Shown: one piece after another, positions 21,780-32,700 of the stretch
Layout of the letters: each line of letters opens with the position of its first letter
Numbering within the stretch: the stretch's first letter is position 1
Source: Dicyema japonicum
Lineage: Eukaryota > Dicyemida > Rhombozoa > Dicyemidae
Length of the DNA stretch: 64,000 nucleotides
NCBI GenBank assembly: GCA_011109175.1
Contig: RDEW01000023.1
Location: 345,225 to 409,224, forward strand
Direction of reading: 5' to 3'
Position numbers and translations under genes: made by a program
The notes under the pieces: generated by a model
Database searches by the model: none
Seen by the model: only the letters and a program-made list of their open reading frames with translations
What the model was told of the DNA's origin: nothing

Positions 21780-22360
21780 TAATACGGGAGGACATAAAGC
21801 AGAAATCACTCTTGTGTGATATGGGTCCTAGACAGATAATGAATAATTCTCTGCTTGGACAAAATTTGACTACTATTGCTTTGACAGGGACTCATTTCTC
21901 CCTGGAACGACTAATTAATAGAACAAGAAAAAGTATCCCACACGAAAGTGATGATTCAGTTTTTAATATTAAGGAGAATTTAATGTATATTTTAGGTGGT
22001 TTCCTCCTTCCAGAACAATGTGGCTTCAGACCTGGAAAATCCTGCACGGAAGAAGGCGCTTCAAGCGCTTTTATGTACAAGCAAGTTGTTCGTAAGCTTG
22101 GAGACCTTTTGTTTATCTTCATGGGAATCATTCTTCCAGAGTTTCTATATGGATGTTTTTCTCTCGCCAAAAAGAAAGAATTATGTTACTTATGGAAAAA
22201 ACGAGAAGGTCAGCAATAAGGTTGGCTTTGAGGAAAAAGCTATTTGATGTTCTCAATACGGAAAAAGACAAGATTCTTGCATCGGTCAAATATATTGTAG
22301 ATAAAAGGATCGATGGGATCCGACGATATGACGAGATTAAATGGAGAAGGGGTGCTTGAA
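21780..22360 (+). pseudogene. Possible LINE RT scrap
   Basis: The only recognisable motif is EQCGFRPGKSCTEE near 22010, which resembles the HGFRPGxS motif of LINE RTs. The surrounding frames are short and do not join convincingly. It sits just outside the left end of the TIR element. Confidence 0.35.
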
Positions 22361-22529
22361 AACTGTAATTTTGTAAATAGCACAGTTGATTTCTTCCGAT
22401 TCAGTAATTTTTGAAGTAACATTATGTTGCGAGCGCTGAGAGTGATGACAGGTGACAGGTGTCAACATCTGTCATGCTAATCGAAAATTAATCAATACTT
22501 AAGTTTTGGAATAATTTGTGAATTTTTAT

Positions 22530-24418
22530 TATTATTACAGCACTTATCGCCTTGCCATAATAGTTATAGCAAAGCATGTGCAATACAAGAAACAATGTTA
22601 TTAGTTAGCCTCTTCCATCCTCCACGGTTACACGCAGTCGATCTCAGCATGTCCAGATCGTCTCCCGTCTTTAGGCATTTCTTCATCCTTTGGAGGTCTT
22701 TGTGCAGCATGATAGGTAGGGTCATCCTTGGTCTGCCACGGAAGCATTTGCCCTCGAACATGAAATGGTCCTCCATCGCCACATTAGCCGGGGCAGCAAG
22801 ATCCATGCGTAGTACGTGACCAAACAGTCTCCACCGGGCGTCAGTGATTTCCAGGCTTAGAGGCCTACTCTTGCATTTTTTGTAAATACCGGTATTCGAG
22901 ATTCTGGCTGGCCACTGCATGCCAAATAATACTCTAAGCTGTTTTCTGTGGAACCCATCGAGAGCCATTGATTCCGCACCTGTACAGGCCCAAGTACCAG
23001 CATTGTATGTCAGTATCGGTTTCACAAATGCATTGTACATGCGTATCCGCAGATTGACATCTAGTCCTTTCAGCCATCCCTTTTTGAGTTTTCGCATTGC
23101 TACTCCTGCAAGTGTTTTCCTTTTGATGATGTCTTCTGTGTCCCCCAGTAGGGATCCAAGCTTATTAACATGTCGCCAACGTTCATTAAGGATGTTGTCC
23201 ATTCTTTTGATTTCCGTGATTTCCGTTTTGGCCCGGTTAACGATGAGGAACCATTCCCCCAGTTTGTCCGGTGCATTTTCCAGCAGATGTGTGAGAGCTT
23301 CTGTATCCTCGGATATAAAATCCACATCATCCGCGTATACGACTTCGTTTATTTTTCCTTCATAGCAAGTTCTTAGATCCTTTAGTGCAGCTTCGAGATA
23401 TATCACAAATAGTAAGGGGGAGAGGGAGTCTCCCTGAGGAGTGCCGATTGTAGTTTTGAATGGTCGGGATAGAGTTCTCCCAATTCGGACTGACAGTTCA
23501 GTACTTGAGAGAAGTACTCTGATTATCCGTAGCAATGATTGGTCCACAAATTGATGAAGGACAACCATTAGCTTGTGTCGGCTAATGGTGTCGAAAGCTC
23601 TTGACATATCGATCCCCAGGATGGTCGTGGCATTTTTGTATCTTTGAGCCGTTGCACACCGCCACCTGTGGCTCCACAGAATGTCCGCTGTCGACCTTCC
23701 TTCACGAAATCCACTATGGCATGCTGATAGGTAATTTCCTGCAGGATGTTTTAAGCGGTCCAAAGCAACAGATGCAAGAACTTTTCGTAATGTGTTTAAC
23801 AATATGACTGGGCGTAGGCTTTCTAGTGGTCCCTTTGGTTTGTTAGGCTTTTGTATAGGTATCAATGTCCCTTTCCCCAGTGGTAGGACAGAGTTGGATG
23901 TAAACATTCCATTTAACAATGTCGCAATGGTTTCGAATAGACGCATAGGTCCATATTTCAGCAGTTCGGGAGGGATGTTGTCTGGTCCAGCGCTCCTGTG
24001 ATTCTTTAGCTTACTGCACGCACTCTGAACTTCCTTAGATGTGATAATTGTTTCCAGCATCCGCGGTTCTCCGATGAAAGGGGCCAGTTCTTGGCCGTTC
24101 GCATTGAACAGTTTTTCAAAATGGGCAGCAATCAATTCGATCTGTTCGTCTGGTTTTAAGATAAGTTTCCCCTTCCCATCCATAACATGTACTGTCGCTT
24201 TTTTATTTCCTCGCATTAGTCGGACTGCAGCGAACATTTGTGTATTGTCCTTTAGTTGCTCCAGCTCTCTAAGATGTGATAGGAAGACATCCTTCGAGTG
24301 TTCATTATTAAGCTTCATGATTCTTCTCTTGATAATATTTCGTTCAGTTCGTAGTTTGTTTTTGATATGTACAAATAATGCTTTTGGTCTGATCCCATAG
24401 GTCTTGTATAGTCATATT
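22530..24418 (-). mobile_element. RTE-like LINE, 5'-truncated copy
   Basis: The tail is (AAT)n on the minus strand at 22530-22543. Just upstream of the ORF there is an in-frame TGA near 24412, and nothing of the endonuclease is present, so the copy ends at the connector. It lies inside the TIR element. Confidence 0.75.
22564..24318 (-). CDS. RTE-like reverse transcriptase, uninterrupted 584-aa ORF
   Basis: A connector (about residues 1-110) leads into the RT. Motifs include SAGPDNIPPELLKYGP, SGFREGRSTADILWSH, GIDMSRAFDTI, IGTPQGDSLSPLLFVIYLEA and the catalytic YADDVDFI (about residue 330). VNRAKTEITEI, GSLLGDTEDI and the C-terminal WRLFGHVLRM follow. All RT catalytic residues are intact. Complete RTE proteins have about 200-250 further residues of APE endonuclease in front; those are missing, so the ORF alone should not retrotranspose. 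The open frame suggests a recent insertion. The Met at 24318 is internal, since the frame stays open to about 24410. Confidence 0.92.
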   Translation of the reverse strand: MKLNNEHSKDVFLSHLRELEQLKDNTQMFAAVRLMRGNKKATVHVMDGKGKLILKPDEQIELIAAHFEKLFNANGQELAPFIGEPRMLETIITSKEVQSACSKLKNHRSAGPDNIPPELLKYGPMRLFETIATLLNGMFTSNSVLPLGKGTLIPIQKPNKPKGPLESLRPVILLNTLRKVLASVALDRLKHPAGNYLSACHSGFREGRSTADILWSHRWRCATAQRYKNATTILGIDMSRAFDTISRHKLMVVLHQFVDQSLLRIIRVLLSSTELSVRIGRTLSRPFKTTIGTPQGDSLSPLLFVIYLEAALKDLRTCYEGKINEVVYADDVDFISEDTEALTHLLENAPDKLGEWFLIVNRAKTEITEIKRMDNILNERWRHVNKLGSLLGDTEDIIKRKTLAGVAMRKLKKGWLKGLDVNLRIRMYNAFVKPILTYNAGTWACTGAESMALDGFHRKQLRVLFGMQWPARISNTGIYKKCKSRPLSLEITDARWRLFGHVLRMDLAAPANVAMEDHFMFEGKCFRGRPRMTLPIMLHKDLQRMKKCLKTGDDLDMLRSTACNRGGWKRLTNNIVSCIAHALL

Positions 24419-24479
24419 AGCTGGTAATGTATATAGGTGGTTCTCTGGAGTGCGGAAAAAAAGTCAAGTTGTCTTTTTT

Positions 24480-25538
24480 TAGTTTATATCGCATTTTTGT
24501 GATACTACTAGCATCTTTTAATTTTTAAAAATTTTTTCAATACTTGACTTTTTTTCCATTTTTGAAAATTTTTCCTTTATAAATTTTCGAAATTTAGCGC
24601 AAAACGGAAAAAAAGTCAAGTCCGTAATTTCGTTACGATACATGATCGTTTCATTTTAAAGTAAGCGAGTTTAGAATAACAAATTATTTAAATAGTTAAT
24701 TTTGGCTAATGTTAATGAATTAAAATGTCCCGCCACAACTAAAACTACACGTGGTGGAAATAAATTCTAAAAATAATTTTTCTACTTTTAAAATTTTTTT
24801 AAAATGTTATAAACATATGATTTTTATTTAACGTGAATCAAGGGATTATTTAATGTGAATCAAAAGAATATTTAATATTCCATGCAATTGCTTTTAGGGC
24901 TTCTCCTACTGTTTTTTTCCGTCCTGGCGATCCAGACATATATTTAAAAGTTTTTTGTCTATCAATCGTTTTTTTATTTGTTCTTGTTGAAATTCTTTTT
25001 CCAAAGGAATTAAAATCCGTATATTGATTAAGTCAAAAAGATTAAACCAAAGCGAAAAAAGTCAAGGTCAAAAAGATTAAACCAAAGCGAAAAAAGTTAA
25101 GTCAATTTTATTATATTAGGAATCCTTGGCCCCAAGCAGATGAGTTGGTTCGTAAGATCGGCTCCATGATTCAAGCTGTGACCAAGGATCTGCGAGAGAC
25201 TAGTTGGTTCCGAGAACGTATCTAGTTGGCTATTGTTAGGGGAAATAGCATGGCCATTCAGATGCCTTAATTTAATTTTTATTCATTTGATAATAAAAAA
25301 AAATTTTTATTATTACCTTGAAATTCTTAAATTGATTTAGTCAAAGCGATTATACCAAAGCGGAAAAAAGTCAAGTCCGTGATTTCGTTAGCGGACTTGA
25401 CTTTTTTTCCATTTTGCGCTAAATTTCGAAAATTTATAAGGGAAAAATTTTCAAAAAATGGAAAAAAAAGTCAAGTATTGAAAAAATTTTTAAAAATTAA
25501 AAGATGCTAGTAGTATCACAAAAATGCGATATAAACTA
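24480..25538. mobile_element. Foldback element with 145-bp inverted arms
   Basis: The left arm 24480-24624 and right arm about 25392-25538 are near-identical inverted copies starting TAGTTTATATCGC. The word AAAAAAGTCAAG (or its complement) occurs in both orientations several times inside each arm and again at 25050-25095 and 25365-25405, forming nested hairpins. A minus frame near 24900 reads MSGSPGRKKTVGEALKAIAW, which is possibly coding but unassigned. No transposase was recognised. Confidence 0.7.
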
Positions 25539-26489
25539 TCCGTGGTACAAGATGTTCATGGACTGCGAAACCTTGTCCGTAATGTTTAGACTCACTAGGG
25601 AAGAGAATAAGTTTATAGGTTCCATAGTGTTCACAGCATCCATCAGAGACCTTCGTTTCTTGCAGTTATTATGTCGCGTCCCGCACGGGTTATTCATCAA
25701 CTGCTGGTAACATTTCACCTGTCAATCACATGTCACTTGTCATTTCTTATCAAAAATCAAAGAATTTACGACATGTCACTTATCATCAAATCAACACTAA
25801 TTAGTTTATAATCAAAAATCAAAGAATGTATTTTCTTAAGTCTATATTTTCTTGACTCGAGTCATGTTGAATATTTTCAATTCTCCTGATCCTGCCTTAA
25901 TCTGTGATAAAAAAATTAAATAAACCTCTATTCGGTTGTTTGACAAAATTTGAGTAATTTTACTTAACTCTTCATGTGGAGATTCAAATCTGCCCAACCT
26001 TAGCGATGGATTTGTCTCGTGGTATTCTTCGATTCAACACTGTTGTGGAATCTTGTTCACGATAATCCTAAAAGTTTTAATATAGAAGAATTGGATTCCA
26101 TCAAAATATGAGTTAAATGTGGGAGATAGTGTATTCTATTTTTAATTACTTAAAGTTTCGTATTCAAAAAGATTATGAGACGAATCCTTCTCTTTGATTA
26201 AAAAAATTTGAACATCCGTATGAAAATCCAGTAGATATTATCGAGAAATTGTCTAACAATTTTGTCAAAGTCGAAGATAGTGCTGGGTCTATTGAGAAAT
26301 TTCATTCACGACGATTAAAAAAATTCAAGACGACTTGAAATATTAGTTAATTATCACTTGTTAATAATTGGCCTTAGTTAACTTTTATGTAATAGATTAT
26401 TTTTATTTTTGACGATGATTGACAGTGATGGATCACTCTCAGCGCTCGCGACATATTAATATGAAACGAGACTTCGATAGAAAGATTTG

Positions 26490-28115
26490 AGAGGAGCAGA
26501 CTGGCCGTTTTTCAGCGAGAAAAACCTAACATTATTTGTGGCGCGCCATCCGCGTTACAAATTGTATTCCTCGCTTACTGAACCAATTCTTCACTGGTTT
26601 TCGAGGACAAGATTATCTGTTCGGAGACTAGAGTTCAACAAGGGGACCACCCACATGGTCCACTACTCTTTGCTCTGGCCATCGATGATATTGTCCCGCT
26701 TTATAAACACACAACTAAACCTCTGGTATCTTGATGACGCCACGATTGGAGGGCCGTGGAGAGTTCACGACGTTTTGTCATGCCGTGCCGGCACTACGAA
26801 ACCTCGGACTTGAGATAAACATAAAGAAATCGGAGCTAATAAATTTCACATACTCGGAGAGTGATTTTATCAACGTGGTCGAGTCTTTCAACTCGGTACT
26901 ACCTAGAATTACTGTCGTACCCAGGAGCAGACATACTTTCTTGGATGCCCACTTGACGAAAAGGGACTGCGGAGCCATCTACTAACAAAAGAGGATAACT
27001 CTCTAGAGTCACGGAGAAATTCTCCTTACTCGATGCTCATACAGCGTTCTTCCTTTTGAAGAATAGCATCGGCTTGCCCAAACTCCTATATGCTCTCCGA
27101 TGTTCTCCCTGCTTCAAACATCGTGACATCCTCCTGTCACTGGATAGGAATTGTGAAAATCAGCTGAATTGCTTCTAAACATCCACTTTGATCTGCCGAG
27201 TTGGAACCAATGCAAGCTTCCTACACGCCTCGGAGGAACGGGTCTCAGGTCGGCGCTGGAGATCGCCTTTCCAGCATATGTGTCATCGCTCTCAAGTGGA
27301 AGCCTTTTGGTCCTACGTTTTCCAACCGGACTTTCTTGTGAAAGAGTCTTCACGAAGCTCGTCGCGAATGGTGTGAAACTAGTTTGGATATGCCGAACGA
27401 TCCTTCGAGGCAACGTGACTGGGATGATATTACTCTAAGAATATTTTCGACGTGGTAAAGTCTGAGGCCAACCAGCATCGTCTTGCATGCCTCGTGTCCG
27501 TTGCCAACCATGGTAGCGGAGCGTGGCTGGATGCACTTCCGTGTTCCTCCTGGGGACCCTTTTGGACGATGACTGTATTCGGATTGGGATCGCACAACGC
27601 CTGGGAGTTGATGTTTGCGTCGAACACCAATATTGTTGTGGAGTGATCGTCGATGCCAAAAGAGTGCGGGCAGAGCACCCCGCCATGCTGCTATGAACAA
27701 CATTGTCATGCGAGCTCTTGAACGGCAGTACTGGAGCCTGGGATTGGACCGCGGAGATAGGAAAGGACCGGATGGGTTAACTATTTTTCCGTTCACTGAG
27801 GGAAAATCGCTCGTATGGGACTGCACTGTTGTGGATTCTTTCTCGAACTCGATGATACTCAGCTCGGCGCAGTCTGCTGGATCGGCAGCCGATCTGGCCG
27901 AGAAAATCAAGATTAAAAAATATGGCGAAATTGGAGACCGCTACCGTATTGTACCGGTAGCAATCGAGACGTCTGGTGTGGCCGGAAGTATTACAGCCTC
28001 TTTCCTAAAGGAAGTCAAGGGGAATTGGCCCACCGCAAGAAAGATGTACGGGAAGCGGTCTGGCTGGAGCAACGAATTGGTATCGCAGTTGTTCGCGGAA
28101 ACGCTTACTCCGTGA
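26490..28115 (+). pseudogene. LINE with restriction-like endonuclease, copy A (5'-truncated)
   Basis: It begins inside the RT: VRRLEF/VQQGD region near 26620, PLLFALAIDDI, then the catalytic box NLWYLDDATIGG (YLDD) near 26720 and INIKKSEL. The thumb region has LPTRLGGTGLRSALEIAFPA near 27210-27270. The C terminus carries a Cys/His remnant near 27620-27690 and a restriction-like nuclease pattern: GRAPRHAAMNNIV, KGPDGLTIFPF, SLVWDCTVVDS and KIKIKKYGEI. This resembles the R/KPD...D...K layout of R2/NeSL-type elements. Several frame slips occur in the RT half; the last 166 codons (27615-28115) are open. The 3' end is near 28140 (AATAAATAATATTTTATTG). Confidence 0.75.
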
Positions 28116-28149
28116 TGTCAGCAGCCGCTCTCCCCCATAGTTAATAAAT

Positions 28150-28590
28150 AATATTTTATTGTTAATAAATTTTTCACTATAAAAAAGGATAAACTTAGTG
28201 ATACACTAAGCTTATTTATGAAATTAGATCTATACTTTCTAACTATTCTGAATGGAATAGAATGACCCGATGGATGATCACTAGAAGGCTAAAAAAGTAA
28301 GGCGTTGCTATTAAAACCATACTTGAAAAGTCACAGACTGTATCAATAGTCCTATCAGAAACTGATAGTTTTAAAATAAATTATTATGCAACCCAAACAC
28401 ACAAAAGTAACTACAGTCGACACTCGCAAATTGGCCACTAAAAGAGTCATTTACCTTACTATCCAACTAAATATAATTATAATTATCAACATAATTGCAA
28501 ATCCACGCCTAATTGAGATTACTGTATTAATTTACTTTTAGAATCTTGACTGAGATCACTTTTTGCATTTCTTTAATATTTATTTAGTGT
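28150..28590. other. No gene recognised
   Basis: AT-rich spacer between the YLDD element and LINE C. It contains a small palindrome, CTTAGTGATACACTAAG, near 28195. Confidence 0.4.
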
Positions 28591-29761
28591 TGCGTTATGT
28601 GGTTCACCGATTCTGTAAATATTGGTAACACCCAGAGGGCACCTAATGTTCCTCCAAAAAGAACCATTAAACATTTACCTCCTAGGAAACTGCATTCACT
28701 ATCATCTTCATCTACCCGGAAAAGAACCCAAAGTCTACCGCAAGAAACGAACCACGGTTCTCCAACTAAATGTCAATGGAGTAAGGTCAAACTATTGGAA
28801 CTGCCCTCTCTCTTGGCAAAGTTGAAGATCGACGTGGCTTTAATTAAATAGACTAAACTGCCTATATACAGTCCTATCCCGGTGTTCCCAGGATACAAGT
28901 CAATACGGACTGACCGGAAGAGTAAGCGGGGTGGAGGTTTACTCATTTTATATCGGAAAGACCTTAAATGAATGGACATCATTTCAGTGGTGAAGAATAT
29001 CTTGGAGACGACGATGTTCTGAAGTCAATAAAGTCTCACTTGGAACAACAAATGGAAAAATTTCCTCTGTGAACGTCTATGTGCCACCACCTGGTTCTTA
29101 CACTATGCCCAATTTATCTACTTTGGCTTCCTTGAACGACGTGATCATTGGCGGGGATATCAACGTCAAACCTTCTCTATGGCTGGCAAGTCAACTGTCC
29201 CACTCAAGAGGAATAGTACTACTTTCGCACACAGGACCTTTAACGGTCATGAATGACCCGTCAAAACATACGAGAACCCCTTCAAGTAGTCAGACCAACT
29301 AACTTCTCCAGACATCACGCTTTGTTCTTCCGGCCTGGCGGCAATATCGACTTGGTCAGTCACTTACAACTCAAGAAGTGACCATAATACGATCCTTCTG
29401 AAGATCAAGAGAGAAACGTCAATTAGGAAAAAGTCCCCAGAACAGTTCAACTACAAACGCGCAGACTGGAGACTTTACTGTACACTTGCTGACAACTTAC
29501 TACAGTACCTGGATAGCATTACTTCCATGGACAAAGTAGTCACTTATGTAAACCGAACTATCTTGAATGCGAGATCAGTATCTGTACCTAAACACCACCT
29601 TAACTACACCAGGAGATATTGCAAATCGGCATTAACCAAGGAAAGAAACAAACTCAAAAAGTCTGGCCGATTAACTAATGAGGATAAGCTTAGATTGAAA
29701 GCTTTGAACAATGAACTAAAAACAGGAAGTAAAAGCACAAATATCAAGATGGAAGCATGTG
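28591..29761 (+). pseudogene. 2A-EN-RT LINE C, first part (5' block, endonuclease, linker)
   Basis: Starts with the 5' block GCGTTATGTGGTTCACC. The place where the 2A motif should be is eroded: the frame reads PGKEPKVYRKKRTT before LQLNVNGVRS. The endonuclease is recognisable (28760-29400; VNVYVPPPGSYTMPNLSTL, IIGGDINVKPSLW where the usual CGDLNAK has changed, and TRTPSSSQTN), followed by the basic linker (29527-29760; KHHLNYTRRYCKSALTKERN). Coding is then cut by LINE D within the linker and resumes at 32701. The TSD AAGCATGTG (29753-29761) belongs to that insertion. Confidence 0.8.
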
Positions 29762-31725
29762 TTATTATTTACCCCAGGATCACTGGGTCAAAGAAAAAAG
29801 AAATAAAAGTTCTCATCTAACTAAGTGATCCCAGACCGACAAAGGAGAGGACGAGTCCGGCGGGGTCGAGAATCCTGAACAGCTCTTCTCATTGGACATG
29901 GCATCGGCTCAAATTTTTTGTATGATTGTAGATAATTTGATAGTGTATGGAATAGAGGGAAGCTCGGTAAAATAGCCTCCTATAAAAGTTTCCGTTGTAA
30001 TTCGATTAAGAAATTTTCAATGGGCTGGATTTTGTGTTCTGGTCCAATTAACCTTATTACAGTTTCCTCGATTGCGGATAGTTTCAATGAGGAAGATCGT
30101 GAAATCTGCAGTGCCCATGAAGGACTTGCATACGTCATCGTTGGTCGGATAAATTATTCATAATCATGGCAAGGCCACCAGTTTTTCTCTAAGTGTTTGA
30201 GAGCACTTTTAACATTCTCATTTTCTTAGAGCAGAAGTTACTTTGTTTTCAACATGCCAGATAAAAGTGAGTCCCTGATCAAAGGTTACTCCCAGAATCT
30301 TCGGTGTTTTGTTAATAAGAATAGCTCGTTTTTCATAAAGATTTTTGGTTCTATACAGAGCTGTCTTTTGTAGGTGGTAAACAGTGTGACAAAGGACTTT
30401 GTTGCTGATGTGTCGAGTCTCCGCTTTGAGAGCCATAGTTCCAGCTTGTCAAGCATTTGTCGAGCGAACTGAGTCGCTGATTAAATGCTTCTGTCCTTGG
30501 AGGCAAGAATGATATCGTCGGCATAGGAGAGATTAGACAGTTTTCATTACAGATTTGTGGCATGTCGTTTATGTAGAGATTGAAGAGTTGGAGTGATAGT
30601 GGGGAGTCTTGAGGGACTCCATTTGGAATATAGCGAGATCTTGATTTGATGTTGTCGCAGAGTATTTGTGCTCGTCTTCCATTTAGGAAGTTTCCAAGCC
30701 AAAGTTTCAGGTTCGGATAGATAGTTGGTTTCAAATATTTTCTTTGTTAGGAGTTTCCTAGGGACTGAATCGAACGCTTTTGTGATGTCCACGGATATAA
30801 GTACTGTCCTCTGATGGGGTTTGGGGGAGTTAAATCCTTCCGCAATGAATTGTGTGAGGGTTGTAAGGTGTGTTGTAGTCGAATAATTATTCGGAATCGG
30901 TGCTAGGTCGGAGGTATTAAGATTGAGTCTTGTATTTTTTCCAAGACAAGCCTTTCAAGGATCCTTGAGACCGGACTTAGAATAGATATTGGGCGATAGG
31001 AAAGATGGTTCATCTATTGGTTTGTTGGGTTTTCTGATAGGTCTGATTAGAGACTTCTTCCATATTTCAGGGATTGTATTTGTGTTAATGGATAGGTTGA
31101 AGATATAGGCTAATAGTTCCAGGGCTCGATGGCGTAGGTGCTTCAGTTCACATGTGGTTATGTTGTCTGGTCTTTTGGCTCTGAGTTGTTGGCTTTGGAT
31201 ATGGCTCTGCGAACATCCTGACTAGTAAATAGGATCCAGTCATCGGAGCGTTTCGGTTCAATATTTTTCAGGAATACTTGGTGTTCTTTTGAAAACTTCT
31301 TGTAGGAGAAAGACGTGTAATATTTTATCAGATTGTCTGGTTTTATGTAGACTTCGACTTTTCTCTCTGGGAGGATCTTTTGATGTTCTTGATCCACTTC
31401 CACACTCTCTGCATTGGGGGGTTTTTGCAGAGAGCCTTCGATAGTCTCGTCATCTACTTGCATTTTCTGCCTTTATGTTGTTGTCGATCTCTCTGTTTAA
31501 TTTTCGTATTTTTCTGATGTTCTCTTTTGTTGGTGATTTTACCATCTTTAGATTATTTCGTTCTCTGATCAGATGTTTCGTCGTTGTGTTGAAACGTTTT
31601 GATGACGTAGGTTGTCTCTTCATAGGAATGTACTTCTTTTTCGCAGTGTTTATAATGAGTTGAACCATCTTACTAATTGTTCGACGAGGGGAGAAGTGGA
31701 GAAATTTAATAGTCCAATACAATTA

Positions 31726-31817
31726 AAATTAACTGTTCTTTACTTAAATAAAGTGTGTGTCCTGCCTATGCGGAGCTATAAATACTATGGCTCTCGTGAA
31801 AAGGCTTTATTATTATT
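31726..31817 (+). repeat. SINE family 1, 3' fragment, TSD AATACAATTA
   Basis: Flanked by AATACAATTA at 31716-31725 and 31818-31827. It contains the SINE's terminal 90 bp (TGCCTATGCGGAGCTATAAA, TTATTATTATT tail). It interrupts the linker of LINE D, whose coding resumes on either side. Confidence 0.9.
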
Positions 31818-32557
31818 AATACAATTATCGACGTATTCCTTGAATCCTATCCAATTCGCAAGGTTGTAGTTAGTTATCGTTGGACATTGTCCTTTTATCC
31901 GTGACCTTGTTTTGACTTCCAAAAATATTGGATTGTGATCACTTCCTGGTGTCATACTTCACTGACCAGTCAATAAGAGGGGCCAAGGACGGTGATGACA
32001 ATGAGATGTCGATAGAAGAAGGTTTATCGTTACGTCGAGTGTATGAGATGCAGGATCGTTGAGTATACATAGGTCCTCAATTATCATCTTCCCTCTTTTG
32101 TCGTAGGTTTGTCCTGTCAGCCACAGTGAGTGCTTCGCATTGAAGTCACCACAGATAATCACATCCTTCAGTGATGCGAGAGGAGTTAGTCTGGGAGCAC
32201 TAGACGAGCAGGAACTCAACGGTGGGAGATATGCGTTGACAATTATTATTGATAGTCTTGGGAATCGTACTTTGGTAACCAAAAATTAGAGATTTCCATA
32301 TCCTTTAAGCATAGTGTAAGCACTGTTAGTTAAGTCCTCAAACGGAATGCCGTTGCGGATAACTGTGAGAATATCCCCACCAAGTTTGCCAATTCCGTCA
32401 CGGCGAATTACTGAGAATCCCGGAAATACTGGTGTTGAATTCTTTGGAGAAAGTTTAGACTCTTGAATTAGCAACAGATCGATGTGATTTTTTACAAATG
32501 TCCGAAGTTCGAGTATCTTGCTCTTGATTCTATTTATGTTGAATTGGACTATTCTGA

Positions 32558-32584
32558 TGGTCCAGGGTTTGCCTCAACGTCTCC
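32558..32584 (-). other. 2A-like motif (GDVEANPGP) in LINE D
   Basis: Exact 2A consensus match. A one-base slip immediately downstream separates it from the endonuclease frame (RIVQFNIN). Confidence 0.8.
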
Positions 32585-32654
32585 GCAGCGGCGCAGGCCT
32601 TCCTTATTGGTCTACCCGTAAAGATAGGGGAAAGTGTGGTTCTTTTTTTCCAAA

Positions 32655-32684
32655 TGCCACCACGTCGTCGGCGAGCCACATGAC
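32655..32684 (-). promoter_or_regulatory. Conserved 5' hairpin block of LINE D
   Basis: GTCATGTGGC is followed by a GC-rich inverted pair (GCTCGCC with GGTGGC). Its stem sequence differs from the other copies while the layout is kept. Confidence 0.5.
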
Positions 32685-32700
32685 AATTTTTTCTATTATT

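Larger units (their letters stand above)
22424..26454. mobile_element. 4-kb element bounded by 23-bp terminal inverted repeats
   Basis: The left end ATGTTGCGAGCGCTGAGAG (22424 on) is matched by its reverse complement ending at 26454, with 22 of 23 positions agreeing. ATT flanks both sides, a possible 3-bp TSD. Subterminal sequence near both ends is rich in GTGACAGGTG- and ATGTCACTTG-like words. No transposase was recognised inside; the interior is occupied by an RTE copy and a foldback element, so this is likely a non-autonomous DNA transposon that collected insertions. Confidence 0.55.
29762..32700 (-). pseudogene. 2A-EN-RT LINE D, full-length but broken, inserted in LINE C
   Basis: Bounded by AAGCATGTG at 29753-29761 and 32701-32709. 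Minus-strand order: 5' block (32655-32684), 2A motif with a frame slip just after it, endonuclease (32580-31960; LLIQESKLS, ICGDFNAKHSLW), linker (31722-31158, interrupted by a SINE), and RT (31158-30220; MDITKAFDSVPRKLL, NGVPQDSPLSLQLFNLYIND, a YADD box lost to frameshift, KILGVTFDQGLTF). A 3' UTR contains CTGGGATCACTTAGTTAG and ends TAAATAATAA. Stops and frameshifts are spread over every domain. Confidence 0.88.

Noticed and set aside
22595-24400. Plus-strand ORFs up to 148 aa
   Set aside because: Antisense shadows of the intact RTE reverse transcriptase.
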